NCBI GenBank assembly: GCA_034509925.1
Contig: CM067531.1
Span: 5,426,001-5,490,000, forward strand
Direction of reading: 5' to 3'
Origin: Hirudinaria manillensis
Lineage: Eukaryota; Annelida; Clitellata; Hirudinida; Hirudinidae
DNA length: 64,000 bases
The notes under the pieces: generated by a model
What the model saw: only the letters and a program-made list of their open reading frames with translations
Told to the model about the DNA's origin: nothing
The model's database searches: none
Shown here: in pieces, positions 32,402 through 44,436 of the stretch
Layout of the letters: the number at the start of each line of letters is the position of its first letter
How positions within the stretch are numbered: position 1 is the first letter of the stretch
Translations under genes and position numbers: made by a program

Positions 32402-34296
32402 AGACTCGGAGACGACAAAGACTGCAAGGGATTGGCTGAGAGTGGCTGGAGGAGATGTTTAATTGATTCCTAAGCAATATGATTGCTCCACGGGTGACTG
32501 AGTGGAGTTTTGAGAGTCAAGAAAACGATTCAATTATTGGAGAAAATTGCCGAAAAAAGTTCAAAAAGAAATCTTAAATGAAGTCTGAATGCCTCCAAAC
32601 AAATTATACTTTGAATGGACAATGAAGACGAAAGCGCGGCTAAATGTAACATTCACATTACTTATCAGCAACAAATTATAAGGATTTAAGAAAATATTTT
32701 GAATTTATAGATGCAAGATCTGCGATTTTATGGAAAATGTCTGACCTCATTGGATTCTGGACACGATCGACAAACCAATTTTCCAGCTGTTTATTCACAA
32801 AATTACCAAATTTTATAACAAATTTTTGCTATTTCATCTGACATCAGAAGACAAAATATCGGGTACAATTTATGAAGTAACGAGAATATTTCACCCCTCA
32901 TCATTTTAATTATTTTTGTATTACTGGTGAAGTGACTAAATAATATTAATATTGATGTTGATTTATCTCTTAATTTAAAAAAAAAAGTCTATTTAATTCA
33001 CAATTAACCCATAATTCACAGGTTGGAAAGCCAATTTTACTTCAAAAGTTATTGCCATCAATTATTTGAAGAAATGTATTTCGATTTAGTGTGCACTTTC
33101 ACTAAGTGCAATGTCATGCTTAATCTTTTTCGGCTCATCTCCGTAAGAGTTCTCTGATATTTCGTCTGATATTCGTGTTTCATATGAAGAAAAAGTCAAA
33201 TCTTGTCCGGTTTTGTTTGTTTTTTTATTTACATTGTTTAAATAAAATTCATTAAGCTGTTTAGGAAAAATGTGTTCGAAAGAAATTTAACCTAAATATT
33301 TAAATTTGATTAAAAAAACGACTTTGCATATTTTCAATTTTGAAGCAGATTGGCAGCTTTTAGAAGTGTCAGCCTCATAGTGATAACAAACTGTCGAGAG
33401 CATTGCAAATATTAACTTTCTTGAGGACTCCTCTTCTAATCATCCTAATCTTAGAGTTTTCCCCTAAAAACGTCAAATCGTGTAATGACGTGGCCCTATT
33501 GCCTTCGAGGAAATTGCAACTTCCTACCTTCATCTCCTGGGATTGGTTTTGGCTGAGGAGGGATAGTTTCGGTTAGAGTGGTTGATTGAAATAAGGGCAA
33601 TAATAGTATTGATGAAGTTTTGTATTTACGGTGCGTTAGTTTCAAACTTTTATTTTTGGCTTGCTTATAGCTAAATGTTTGTATTGGCAGACTTTCATCA
33701 TTTTGTTTTGTTATCATTCGTGATCCAAAGGATTATTTCACGCGTCAACCTTCAGTCCGAAAGGATTGTTGTTCTGCCCGTGGAAGTTCTAATGACCTCA
33801 GTTAACAAGTGTTGCAGAAGAAATGCAATCTCAACTTCAGTTTCCTCATTGCCATCACGATCGCGTATAATCTCCACTTAAAGCAAGAATATGACGGAAG
33901 TCCTTACGTGCTAAGAAATAAAATGGGGAAGGGCGGGGTGAATTAGCGGGGCTCCGAAACGCTCCTCTGTCCAGACGATTACAAAGACCATTCATCAGAA
34001 ACGTCTTTATGTTCCATGCTCAATCGAGCGAACTTCACTTCCAGAAGACACTAATTTCTGCAAGCAACCGCTGGACACGATCACCCAATCAACATAAGTT
34101 TAAGGACACGACACATTCAGGTGTTTTTGTTATCGGTATTTTTGCTGACGTTCTACTTTTTATTTGGTTAAGGGTGAGGAAACCCGTATTTTGATTCAAA
34201 GAATATCCGTAAAAAAACTCAACACTTTTTATTGACAAATAGGCCACAAAAAAAGCATATAAAATCAAATAAATGTTCAAAAAATGTTAAAACAAC
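32402..34296. other. Intergenic, no supported gene
   Basis: No recognised gene. The 33496-33881 open frames on both strands lack domains. A short G-rich stretch (GGGGAAGGGCGGGGTG) lies at 33925-33941. Confidence 0.5.
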
Positions 34297-34302
34297 TTTA
34301 TT
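34297..34302 (-). terminator. Poly(A) signal of the sorting nexin gene
   Basis: AATAAA on the reverse strand, 106 bases after the stop at 34408. Confidence 0.55.
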
Positions 34303-34407
34303 TATGCGAGATCAAAAGATGACTAGAGAATGAATTATTGACTCATTACTGACGTCGATGCAATTCCAAAACAGTCTGTGACGACGACTTAGCAGTTGGA
34401 CATTTCT

Positions 34408-37400
34408 TCAAGACAGACTTCCATACTGCTTTAATGCATGCTCCAATTTTGAGGTTACCTTAAATTCACATTTAAAATCTACGAGATTAACAAATTTTAT
34501 TGATTAAACTCGTTTCTTATGAGTTTAACGAACCTGCTTGTAAAAATCAATTTGAGCCTGAAGATAATTCTGCATGATCCTGGAAAAGTCAGAGACTCTG
34601 TTTTCCTGGAAGTGATGCATTTCTGCTAGTAAGGTGAATGTAATTACATTAGCACGACCCTGAACTTTGCCAACATCCTGTCTCGAAAGCTGACCAGCAG
34701 TTTCTTGAATTTTATTAGTTATGGACTGCAAAGACAAAAATTCATTCAAAGACATTGAAACAACTCTATTCTCTGAAACCCAACCCTCTGAACTAGCAAA
34801 ATATCAGGAAATACAGACAAAATTCCTTTATATTCTGTGAGTGCTTCAATCAGTTGATCCAAATCTCGACTGGGCTGCACCAAAAACAAAAAATTGTTTA
34901 TTTACAGCCTTGTCCATTATTATGGGCCCCATAAACGTATTTTCCTTAATTAATATTTATTCAACAGATGCCAAAAATAATCAATAACATCTAGGTAGTA
35001 ATAACAAATGTGAGTAACTGAAAATCATGAAGATTGACTATTTTGACATAAGAGTTTGGAAAGCTTGGAACAATAAGATTTGGAAAAACCAAAAATGTTT
35101 CACCTGGACACCAAACAACATTCCAATCTCATTGTAAGTTTTTCCAGTATACGAAAGAGCTGAAGATAGCTTCTTCGATTCTAAAAGATTTGAACATGAA
35201 ATTTTATTCTCACAAATTGTGACCTTATAACCCAAACATTCGTTAGCCATCTTACCACTCCTCAAATCTAATTCAAATGACTTGGAAAGATCATCAAATG
35301 ATTTTCCCAATTTGCAGATCTCTTTCCTAAATTCTAAATTTATATAGATAAAATTTAATAGGAATTGAACCGATACAAAATAATACGAGCTCCTACTGCA
35401 TCTGCGGTAGACGGCAACTTTGCGGCAAATGCCGAGCAAGTGTTTTATGCTGTCGTCCATGCACCTGATGAACCTTTCAAACTTATCAAGCTGCAGTTCT
35501 CTGTAAGGTCATCACACACAAAGATTGTGAGCACGAACTCCCTCTATTCAGAACCAACAAGTTTAAAAGAAGCAACATTATAAACTATGTACGTCAAACT
35601 TACTATACAAATAAATTATTATATATAATAATAAATTATAACTTGATTAAATTAAATACATGGAGATTGGATCGAGATTGAGGCTTGGTGTCTTCACAGT
35701 GTAATAAAAAAATGCTCCCTTGAACTTATCTTTTTCTGCAACCCTTTTTCCAATTTTCCATTCCTAATTGGATTAATTTGATTGGATTAAACTATGTTAA
35801 TAATAAATAAATTTAAATCATCAATCACTCGAAAATAAACAAAACCTCAACATCTCCACAACGGATGAAAAGTTTGAAAACTTCCGACTGCGAAATGACA
35901 GGATGTTTGCACATTCTCGTCAACCACATCTCTAATTGTCGGAGTCTGGAACTTATAAAGTCCTCTTCGAACCTTCCTGAAACGTGATAATAAAAATTAA
36001 TTAATCACATTAATGAAAAAAAATGCCTTAAAACTCTAGAAAGATGCAATTTCTTGTTTTAGCCATTTTTTTTATTTAATTTATTTACAAAAAAAACGAA
36101 CAATGACGTTATTGAATCTAGACTTTAAAACAATCATGGAACCGTGGATACCAAAACTCCAGTCACGATATAATATTTTCTTATTTTCAAATTTTATAAT
36201 CAAAATCTTATCGTTTAAACAATTCCAATTACATTTAATAAAAACATGGAGTCAATTCATTCAATAAACATTCAATATTATAAAATAAACCAATGGGATT
36301 TTAATGGTATTTTCCATTTCCTGCAATCACCTGATATCTGCTTGCAAGGAAGAGGAGGCACGACCAAAGTCAGGAACTTCCTGGTAAGTTGAGCATGTAG
36401 CCAATCAAAATGTTTGTACCTTCTATAAACAGGTACACTTTCATCTTGCTTCAAATATTCAGTACAAATTCAACATGATTGAAAGTTGGTCATAATAAAT
36501 ATTGAAAAATATAACTCAAAATATATCAAGAGATTGCAATATATCAAGTAGTTGGACAATTTACAAACTGATGCTGTAATTTTGTAGGAGATGAAACTTT
36601 TGATGCCTCGAAATTTTTTTTCCTTCCTTGGCGAGCCGACGCAGCAGGAATAAACCGGAGATGAGTTCGTGGACCAAGCAGGTCCATCTGGCCATCCCTG
36701 AAAATGAATTTCATTCCCAAACTGAATTACTGAGTAAATCAACATAAAAAGAAACATTGACTCACAGTTATGCTGACTGTCTGAACAGCTTCTGGCAATG
36801 GAGGGGGATTGACTTCAAATAAATAAAGATCAGTGCTGCCTGTCATCAAGCCAATAAACTTGCTGCTTTTGAATTCTTCCAAATCCTCATCATCTTCATC
36901 ATCATCATCTTCATAATCATCAGATTCAAATACATCTTCGTGTTTCTCAACATTTGTGCAAGTTTCAAAAGGTGAATTAGAAATCTAAAATGATCAAAGT
37001 GTTTATCATTTTGCATATTTTTCAATGCAACACTCAACTTTAAATTCATTTTTAAAAGTATTACATATTATTATAACTTATTATAATAAGAAATTGATGA
37101 TAACTTCATTTATTGCACCTGCATTATTATGAAAATTTAAAACAAAATTGGAAAAAGTTCAGTTGAAAAAACATACTGAGGCATAGATATCTGATGTGAT
37201 CGTGGAATCCCACTCCGCAGCAGAACGTGGAAGCTGTTGTTGCCTCAGAGGTTTAGGTGGGGGACGTGGCGGAAGACAAATGAAAGGAATTGAAGATGAA
37301 GATGAGGAAGAGGATGTTGATTTTTGTGGAGATGGTGATGCCGTTTGGCACTTGGTATCAGTTTTGGATTGTGCCTTTGAAACATGGTTTACAATGATTT

Positions 37401-37782
37401 TATAATGTAACATTTAAAACAATTGCTTGAAGTAAAAGATAAGGATAAACTGCACATTTTATATCTAAGTACAATATGTACATTAACTTCAAGATGTCAA
37501 AACCAACTTTGAAATATGACCTCGGTATCAATCCGATTGTACCTTCAGAATTTTGTGCCTCCCACCAACCATTACCAACATCCTATGAATAATATTAAAT
37601 GTGGTTTTATTCAATTAATTTTAATCTTTAGTATGACTGAGACAAAGTGATAGGTAAAATAAGCAATTCAACATGACAAACAATGCAAAATGACTAACTA
37701 CTGAGGTCACTGTCATGATGTCATTTGCATGAAATGACAATTCACCTCTGATGCTTGTTGCAAAATCATACAATGCAATGGC
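34408..37782 (-). CDS. SNX9: SH3-PX-BAR sorting nexin of the SNX9/18/33 family (first exon missing)
   Basis: Endocytic adaptor: SH3 binds proline-rich partners (dynamin, WASP), PX binds phosphoinositides, BAR senses or bends membrane. Exons on the reverse strand, approximately: 37782-37702 and 37582-37508 (SH3: AIALYDFA, then [21 protein letters not shown]), 37374-37177 (Ser/Pro linker, LPPRPPPKP), 36984-36766 (acidic linker), 36697-36569 and 36448-36333 ([24 protein letters not shown]), 35976-35846 ([19 protein letters not shown]), 35490-35395, 35333-35104, a small exon near 34874-34786, one ending near 34533 ([16 protein letters not shown]), and 34458-34408 ([12 protein letters not shown], stop). 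Boundaries may be off by 1-3 bases. Phases agree where counted. The initiator exon, expected to encode only a few residues before SH3, was not found. The symbol denotes the family; the vertebrate paralogue is unresolved. Confidence 0.92.
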
Positions 37783-38458
37783 CTAGGCAAAAATTTATAT
37801 TTATAAATAATATCAGTACTTATTTTTTTTATAATCATTGAAGAAATTCAATCCATTATTGTGATTGTCTCATTGGCATCTGCATTTAGACTCTTGCAAG
37901 CAAAGTTAAAGTTGCAGGCACTGGCAACCCAAAAGGTACAATGTTCCTACAAAGTTCCTCTAGGACACAGAACCATATAAAAGGTCTTCCTATAAAAGCT
38001 CTCCTGATATTTATGATTGTGATGATACATGCAGATGATACACTTATACACTATTAATATTTCAAGTCCCCTGAAAGGTTTCTAAAGGAAATACCCATAA
38101 ATGACAATGTTTTACTAGAATGTAATGTAATATAAAATAATATAAAACTCTAAGATCTATTGAAATCTGTAATTCCACCAATTTCAAGTCTCCCTTTCTA
38201 CCAACAAAAGGTTTAAATGGAATAAAATATATAAAACAGCATAATGAGATGTAGCAAAAACTTTTAATAGTTGTCAATCAGATGATGCGTCAGGCCACCT
38301 TAACAACTTATTTACAAAACACGAATCTGATGCCATACTTTCCTTTCTGACTATACTAACTAAAAAAACTACAATAAGTAAAGTATTAGAATACTTGCAT
38401 TGAATTTTTAGAATATTTTATTAACGTTAAACTGATTTAAAGTAGTTGTTTACAGACC

Positions 38459-38581
38459 CGAAACAACGACATCGCAAAGCGCTCCTGGCAGACTCCAAGA
38501 AGCCAAGTCTAACGATGTGCTAAAGCAGATGCAGAAGGAGACTGGAGTCACCAGAGTCAGATTTAGAAATAAAACATTCTA
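38459..38581 (+). CDS. Possible 3'-terminal exon of an unidentified + strand gene
   Basis: An acceptor-like TTTACAG is followed by an open frame of about 41 codons (PETTTSQSAPGRLQEAKSND, then VLKQMQKETGVTRVRF) ending TAA at 38579. AATAAAA/TAAATAAAAG signals follow. No family recognised and no upstream exon could be joined; a short open stretch at 37870-37936 before a GTACAA is only a weak candidate. Confidence 0.3.
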
Positions 38582-40143
38582 AATTAAATTTAGCAAACCA
38601 CGCCCTCTAAGATTAAAATAATTTATATAAACATACTATATTAATATAAAAAGGATAGTTTGTGTACAATATGTATAAAGTAGATATAAATAAAAGATTA
38701 ATACAATTTTACAATAAAATGTTCAAGTAGTTATATTCTGTGATTTAACATCGTCATAGATTCAGGACCAAAAAGTGCTAAACGTAACTATAAAGTGTTA
38801 ATATCAATACATTTATTTTTATGGGCATTCTAATGACCTTAAAGACAGGTTGCTTGTGACAATAGTTGTGATGTAAATGCTGATTTTTAAGATATCAGAT
38901 AATTATAAATCGTTGACCAGGATTTTCTTCGCAGTTTCGTTTTTATATCATTGCTTGGAGTCCTTTCTCAATTTTATAGAATGATTCGTAACCTAACTTA
39001 AAATTGCTTATTAATTAAACCAGGCCACTTAGATATGATATTTAGCTCACTTTTTTTCAAATTGAATTTTGCAATTTTTGCCATTTTGTCACTCACTAAA
39101 GTACCCACAGTGAAGATTTACATTTAGTCACATTTAATTACAATTAGTTACATACAAATCCTTCAAACACATGTAATTTAAATTTTGGTGGTTTACTTTA
39201 CTCTCTAGCATTTCAAACTATTTTAGGTTCATTGAATCACAGAGATTCCCATGCTTTTGGTAATTGTTATTGAATTGGTGATGAAGCTCATTTGGCTTGG
39301 TACGAAACATTTCTTAAATCATCACAGGACATTACTCAAGGTGGTTTAATGTTGATTGATTTAAAATGCTTACTTCATAATTACTTATTCTTTAAATATT
39401 TCCCAAGCTTGTACTCTTTTGTGTCATGTTTTCTGAAGCAATTGTACTGGTGGTTTGTCAGCCCATCCACTTAAGGGTGACGAGAGCACTTCGTCTCCTG
39501 TATATTGGATTCGTTCTATTGTAGAAACAACATGCATTGGGAGAGCTAGGGATGTTGACTATAATGATAATTCAAGTCAGGAGAGGAGATTGAGTCGAGA
39601 AACAGGATGTACACGATTTTGGCGCCTGTACGTGAATAGGTGATGGGTGACCTCGTGGATGTTTGGTGACTGTCTGGTTGGGGGTTTAGTGTGAGGGGGT
39701 GTGTAATGTGATCAAGAAAGTGATCAATGGATGATTTGTCGATTCATGCGTGAAAAATTGATAGCATGGCAACCGCTGACGACGGGGGAAGGCTGACGGC
39801 ATCGTTGTAGGTGCCGGTATCAATATGAGTATTCGAGGAGGTGGCGTCATGACGGCGAGAAAACCAGGTGGAGGAGAAGAGTGACAACCAGAGGAGACGC
39901 ACAAGAAGACACACGAGGAGAAGACCAAAGGGGCGGAGAAGAAGAGGAGCATGACTGGAGAAGAATCACGAAGGCGAGGTGAGGACCCAGAAGAAGATCA
40001 GGAATAGAAGAAAAGAGTCTGGAGGAGGTGAAAGACGGGCGCTGGTGGAAGTGGAGGGTCGAAGCAGCTGATTGTGTTTCCTTTGAGGGGGGAGGTCTCA
40101 GTCTCCGGTCTTCCTTTCACCGCGCGGAAACTATGTGAAGCGG
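38582..40143. other. Intergenic; composition becomes GC- and purine-rich from ~39.5 kb
   Basis: No supported gene. From about 39,620 to 40,080 the + strand is unusually rich in G and A (GAGGAGAAG-type tracts). Confidence 0.5.
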
Positions 40144-40210
40144 CTCATTAGCATATTCTCGAACGTTCGATTCGCGTATGTAGATATGCTAATGAGTCCG
40201 TATATAAATA
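40144..40210 (+). promoter_or_regulatory. Octamer-like palindrome plus TATA box
   Basis: 13-bp inverted repeat CTCATTAGCATAT (40144-40156) / ATATGCTAATGAG (40184-40196), enclosing the self-complementary TCGAACGTTCGA, followed 4 bases later by TATATAAATA (40201-40210). ATTAGCAT resembles POU-factor octamer sites. A donor-like AGAAAGTGAGTG lies near 40523-40534, so a non-coding first exon of about 300 nt could start here. No protein frame is evident and the downstream DNA is transposon sequence. Confidence 0.4.
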
Positions 40211-40755
40211 TTGTTGCCATGAGGCGGGAAGCTTCCCAAGCGACATTCTGTTTGTGGCTCTGTTTTGGTTTTTGATTAAGCTGCCAGAGAGATGCAGTTT
40301 GTCGTGGCCGGTTTGAATATAAGACCCAGACCAGTTACAGGCTTGGCGCAGTCGACCGGATACAGCGATCAAACCGGCAGAGGCGAAGAACTCGACGAGA
40401 AAGCAGTGACACGGATGATGATGATGAATGGTTTAAAGTCATAACGAAGATGGTCAAGACTGGCACATAAATGACATCGAGGTTGGTCAAGTTCGTTTTA
40501 TCGAGTTGCCAAGAGAGATAGAAAGTGAGTGAACATGGCGGGGGTCAACACCGACGAATATTTCTTTGAACTGGCTAGAATACTTATAATAGAGTTAGGG
40601 TTCTGCCCATGGAATTTGTTATATTTACGTTTTTAATTTTAAATTTACATTTACATGTGTTTTATGACTGCTTATGTCTCCATGACAAAGACATAAACAA
40701 AAAATAGGATAAATAAATCAAAATTAAAAAAAAGTAATGCATATATATTTATAAT

Positions 40756-40938
40756 TGTTATATCGTTCAATCGAAAGATAACTAGTCTAAGACAACGTTT
40801 AAGTAGCTTTATTCACTAATCACAGTATTACGACATCGAGATACAAAGAGCCCAAGCGGAATAGCTACAAGGCTATTTATAGTGGCCTTACACAATAGGA
40901 TTGCCGCGCCTCGCTCCTATTGGTGCACCACCACAACA
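40756..40938 (-). repeat. 3' LTR of the Gypsy-like element
   Basis: 183 bp, TG...CA, identical to the copy at 44203-44385; preceded (element orientation) by a polypurine tract. Confidence 0.95.
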
Positions 40939-40947
40939 CCTCCCCCC

Positions 40948-43900
40948 CTAACAAAACTGATACTTCTTCCTTCGAGTGTCCATCTCCAGTCGTCTGGGTG
41001 GTCGGCGTTTTCGCTGTTGCCTTGGAATATGCTCCGGCCCAACAGGAGCATTTTCCTCATGTCCTGTGATAGTCTCTTCAGCATCGGGACTGTTATCTTT
41101 CGGTTCCCTCACTGGGTTGATGAGGGGCAGCAAAGGCAGACTGAAGGTTTCTAACATCACGTTGAGGGCATTGTCCACTGCTCTGGGCCTCAACTGATTG
41201 GCATGCCGTCTGACAATCTTATTGTTGGACCTCACCTCGTAGAGCACTGATCCCAGTCTCCTGACAACCACTCCTGGAGTCCATCGACGTCTAGGATCTT
41301 CGTATGTCCTCATGTAGACTGTGTCACCTTCAGCAAAGTCCCTGCGGTGAGCCCTGTGCTTCTCTTGCACTTTCTCCTCCACCGCTTCTTTCTGTATGTG
41401 ACCCTGTAACCGGAGGTCACTTATCGGCGTCCTCAATGTTCGTCCAATGCAGTTTTCTGCAGGTGTCTTCTGACCTCGAAGTGCTTTGATGTCCTTTTCA
41501 ATCTTCGCGATGATGACATCCTCAGGTTCAGGCAACTTCGAAGCAATGAGTCGGGATAATGCATCGGCTTGTCCAAAGTGGCTCGTCTTTCTGTACTCAA
41601 TTTGGAAGTCGTAACTGAGTAAAGCAAGCTCCCATCTTTGCAACCGATTCGCTGAATGAGCGGAAACTCCTGTCTTCGATCCAAAGATTGACAGCAGGGG
41701 TTTGTGATCCGTCAACAGCAAGAAGCGTCGTCCATACAGGTATCGATGAAATTTCCTAACACCGAAAACCAATGCAAGAGCTTCTTTTTCTATCTGCCCG
41801 TAGTTTTGTTCTGCTGTTGTCAGGCTTCTCCCAGCATGTGCTATGGCCTTTTCCGTGCCGTTTGGAAACCGGTGTGAGATCACAGCACCCAATCCATACT
41901 CACATGCATCAGCAGCAACCACGATGTCGATTTCAGGTCTGAAATGCGTGACGAGCAGATCTGACTGTAGCACCTTCTTCAGTTTGTCAAAAACCTCCTG
42001 ATGCTTATCAGTCCACAAATATTTTTCTTTCTTCTCCAGATCATCCAGAAGTCCTCTCATGGATCGCATCTCTGGAACAAAAGAAGAGTAAAAACTAATC
42101 ATGCCCAAGAAGGATTTTAACTGCTTCTTGTCCTTGGGCGGAGGCATTTTGGCAATCGCGTGAATTTTCTCTGGGTCTGGTCGACGTCCATCCTTGCAAA
42201 TCAGATTTCCCAGGAATTTGATCTCTTTCTTCGCGAACGAACACTTCTCCATTCGAACACGGAATCCACATTCTGCGATCCTCTTGAAAAGAGCATGGAC
42301 ATTCTGATTGTGCTCCTCCAGTGTTGTACCCGTTACGGTGATGTCATCAAGGTAAGCTGCACAACCTTTCAATCCTGCGAGCATGCAGTCCATGGCCTCT
42401 TGAAAAATGCCTGGTGCGCACTTGACTCCAAAGGGTAGTCTCTGGTACTGGAACAGTCCCCTGTGTGTGTTGATCGTTACCAGCTCCTTTGAGTCTTCAT
42501 TGACTTCCATCTGCAGATATGCATCTGCCAAGTCAATTTGAGTGAACCATGCGCCCTGGTTCAGGTGCGAGAAGATTTCTTCTGGGGTCGGCAGTGGGTG
42601 TCTATGTGTCTCGAGTGCATCATTCAGGCCTGTCTTGAAGTCAGCACAGATTCTTACAGTTCCATTCTTCTTGTGCACGATAACTATCGGTGCAGCCCAA
42701 TGACTGTAATCTACTTTCTTCAAAACTCCTGCTTGCACGAGACGATCCAATTCATCATCCACGGCTTTCTCCACAGCGAAGGGAATCTTCCTTGGCCTGC
42801 AGAAGATTGGGCAACTTCCTTCCTTCACCTTGAATTCTGCCTTCTTTTTGGTGCATCGGCCCAGTTCCTCCTTGAAGACGTCAGGGTGTTCATCCAACAA
42901 TTGCTTTGTCAGATCCCCTACTTCAATTGGTCTGCGTTCCACTTGACAACAGATGGCATTGAAGGCTTCAGCAAATGGTGGTAACTGGTCCAACCACTCG
43001 ATGCCCAAAAGTTGATCCACTTCCTTGGCCACGAAGCAGCGACCATGGCCGGAGTATCCTTGGCAGCGAAATTGCACATCAAAACAACCAAGAATTTCAA
43101 TTGGGGTGCCGTTTGCAGCTGACAAAGTCACTGAAGATTTGTCCAGTTCTGGAGCTCCAATCTTCTCCCAAGTGTCGAAGTTGATGATGGTAACATCAGC
43201 TCCGGAGTCCAGCTGCATTTCAATCTTGGTGCCACCAAAATCGATTTCGGCAAATTTTCTGTTTCCTTTCCTCTGGTTGTTCTCAATCTTCTTCACTCTC
43301 ATCTTCTTCGGACAACTCTTCGCCAGATGAGTCGTCTCGTCACAGATGAAACATTTCCGTGCAGTTGAAGGTCGGACAGGTTCTTTGCTAGGGAACGCTG
43401 GTCGAGGCTTCTTTCTGCTTTTTCTCTGCACTGCTTGTATGACATTCGGAACCTCTTCGATGATGTTCGAATCATTTCGCAATGACACCAAGTGTTCACA
43501 CTCCTGGCACAAATCCCTCAATGTGCAATCTGGTTGCAACTCTATCTTTTGAAGCAACCTTGTTCGAAACTCTGCATACATCTTCTTCAGCCCCGCAACG
43601 AACAGTAGGCATTTAAACTGATTTGCTGTCATCGTGTTTGCCTGTGCTAATTCTGCTAGCCTGTTCACGTTCGCAGAGTAACTTTTGAAGTTCAAATCTA
43701 GAGCCTCCACTTGAATTGCGTTATAGCGTCGTCGGAAGAGACTAACCTGCTCTCCAAACAATGATTCTAGGTTCTCCCTGATTTCGTTGTACTTCAAATC
43801 TTTTGTTGACTGCGGTCGGATGTGGGACCTGAAGATATTGTAGACCTCTGTGTCGAGTTTCGTGAGGAGTATCTTGGCTCTGTCTTCGTCGGACAGTAGT

Positions 43901-44187
43901 GATCCGTGAGGGGCGACTGTATCTTCAAAACGCTCTATCCAAGATGTGAATGTGCCGCCACATTCGGGATCAAACTTGAACATTTGGGTCTTGCTGATCA
44001 GTTCCGTGATCAGTTCTTCCCCATGGCGATTTGTGGAGTTAGATACCGTTATCTTCTCCAACAGTTGCAATAACACGTCGTCTCTTTTTCTAGACTCTTC
44101 GTTTCGGAGACGATTTTCTTCATCGCGGCGGCGATTTTCTTCAAGGAACATCGTCATCAACGAAACGAGTTTATCCTCCGATCCCAT
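40948..44187 (-). CDS. Gag-Pol polyprotein of the Gypsy-like element, lacking the integrase catalytic core
   Basis: Single uninterrupted frame of about 1079 codons from the ATG at 44187; an open frame 10 codons longer runs into the LTR without an ATG. Order: coiled N-terminus (ENRRRDEENRLRNEESRKRD), gag, a CCHC zinc knuckle (CFICDETTHLAKSC), aspartic protease (LDSGADVTI), reverse transcriptase with the YxDD box (AAYLDDITVTG), RNase H (VAADACEYGLGAV, TDHKPLL), then an abrupt change near plus 41480. There RNase-H/connection sequence (KIEKDIKAL) is joined to the typical end of integrase (KTPAENCIGRTLRTPISDL) and its C-terminal domain (DTVYMRTYEDPRRRWTPG). The HHCC finger and DDE core, normally some 250 residues, are absent, yet the frame is kept. 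It should make particles and cDNA but cannot integrate alone. Confidence 0.93.
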   Translation of the reverse strand: MGSEDKLVSLMTMFLEENRRRDEENRLRNEESRKRDDVLLQLLEKITVSNSTNRHGEELITELISKTQMFKFDPECGGTFTSWIERFEDTVAPHGSLLSDEDRAKILLTKLDTEVYNIFRSHIRPQSTKDLKYNEIRENLESLFGEQVSLFRRRYNAIQVEALDLNFKSYSANVNRLAELAQANTMTANQFKCLLFVAGLKKMYAEFRTRLLQKIELQPDCTLRDLCQECEHLVSLRNDSNIIEEVPNVIQAVQRKSRKKPRPAFPSKEPVRPSTARKCFICDETTHLAKSCPKKMRVKKIENNQRKGNRKFAEIDFGGTKIEMQLDSGADVTIINFDTWEKIGAPELDKSSVTLSAANGTPIEILGCFDVQFRCQGYSGHGRCFVAKEVDQLLGIEWLDQLPPFAEAFNAICCQVERRPIEVGDLTKQLLDEHPDVFKEELGRCTKKKAEFKVKEGSCPIFCRPRKIPFAVEKAVDDELDRLVQAGVLKKVDYSHWAAPIVIVHKKNGTVRICADFKTGLNDALETHRHPLPTPEEIFSHLNQGAWFTQIDLADAYLQMEVNEDSKELVTINTHRGLFQYQRLPFGVKCAPGIFQEAMDCMLAGLKGCAAYLDDITVTGTTLEEHNQNVHALFKRIAECGFRVRMEKCSFAKKEIKFLGNLICKDGRRPDPEKIHAIAKMPPPKDKKQLKSFLGMISFYSSFVPEMRSMRGLLDDLEKKEKYLWTDKHQEVFDKLKKVLQSDLLVTHFRPEIDIVVAADACEYGLGAVISHRFPNGTEKAIAHAGRSLTTAEQNYGQIEKEALALVFGVRKFHRYLYGRRFLLLTDHKPLLSIFGSKTGVSAHSANRLQRWELALLSYDFQIEYRKTSHFGQADALSRLIASKLPEPEDVIIAKIEKDIKALRGQKTPAENCIGRTLRTPISDLRLQGHIQKEAVEEKVQEKHRAHRRDFAEGDTVYMRTYEDPRRRWTPGVVVRRLGSVLYEVRSNNKIVRRHANQLRPRAVDNALNVMLETFSLPLLPLINPVREPKDNSPDAEETITGHEENAPVGPEHIPRQQRKRRPPRRLEMDTRRKKYQFC

Positions 44188-44202
44188 CCTCGTCGCCAAA
44201 TA

Positions 44203-44385
44203 TGTTATATCGTTCAATCGAAAGATAACTAGTCTAAGACAACGTTTAAGTAGCTTTATTCACTAATCACAGTATTACGACATCGAGATACAAAGAGCCC
44301 AAGCGGAATAGCTACAAGGCTATTTATAGTGGCCTTACACAATAGGATTGCCGCGCCTCGCTCCTATTGGTGCACCACCACAACA
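44203..44385 (-). repeat. 5' LTR of the Gypsy-like element
   Basis: 183 bp, identical to 40756-40938. On the reverse strand it carries TATAAATAG and, downstream, AATAAAG. Confidence 0.95.
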
Positions 44386-44436
44386 ATAATCAATACCTCA
44401 AATACCACGGACATTAAGAGTTTACATCTTTAAACC

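Larger units (their letters stand above)
40756..44385 (-). mobile_element. Ty3/Gypsy-like LTR retrotransposon, 3630 bp, recent insertion, integrase core deleted
   Basis: Two 183-bp LTRs (40756-40938 and 44203-44385), both TG...CA, read as identical base for base. They are flanked by the 5-bp target duplication ATAAT (40751-40755, 44386-44390). The element reads on the reverse strand, so its 5' LTR is the right one. The LTR contains TATAAATAG and AATAAA. The 5' LTR is followed after a few bases by TTGGCGACGAGGATGG (primer-binding-site-like), and a polypurine tract (AGGGGGGAGG) directly precedes the 3' LTR. Size is small for the family because the central integrase is missing. Confidence 0.95.
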
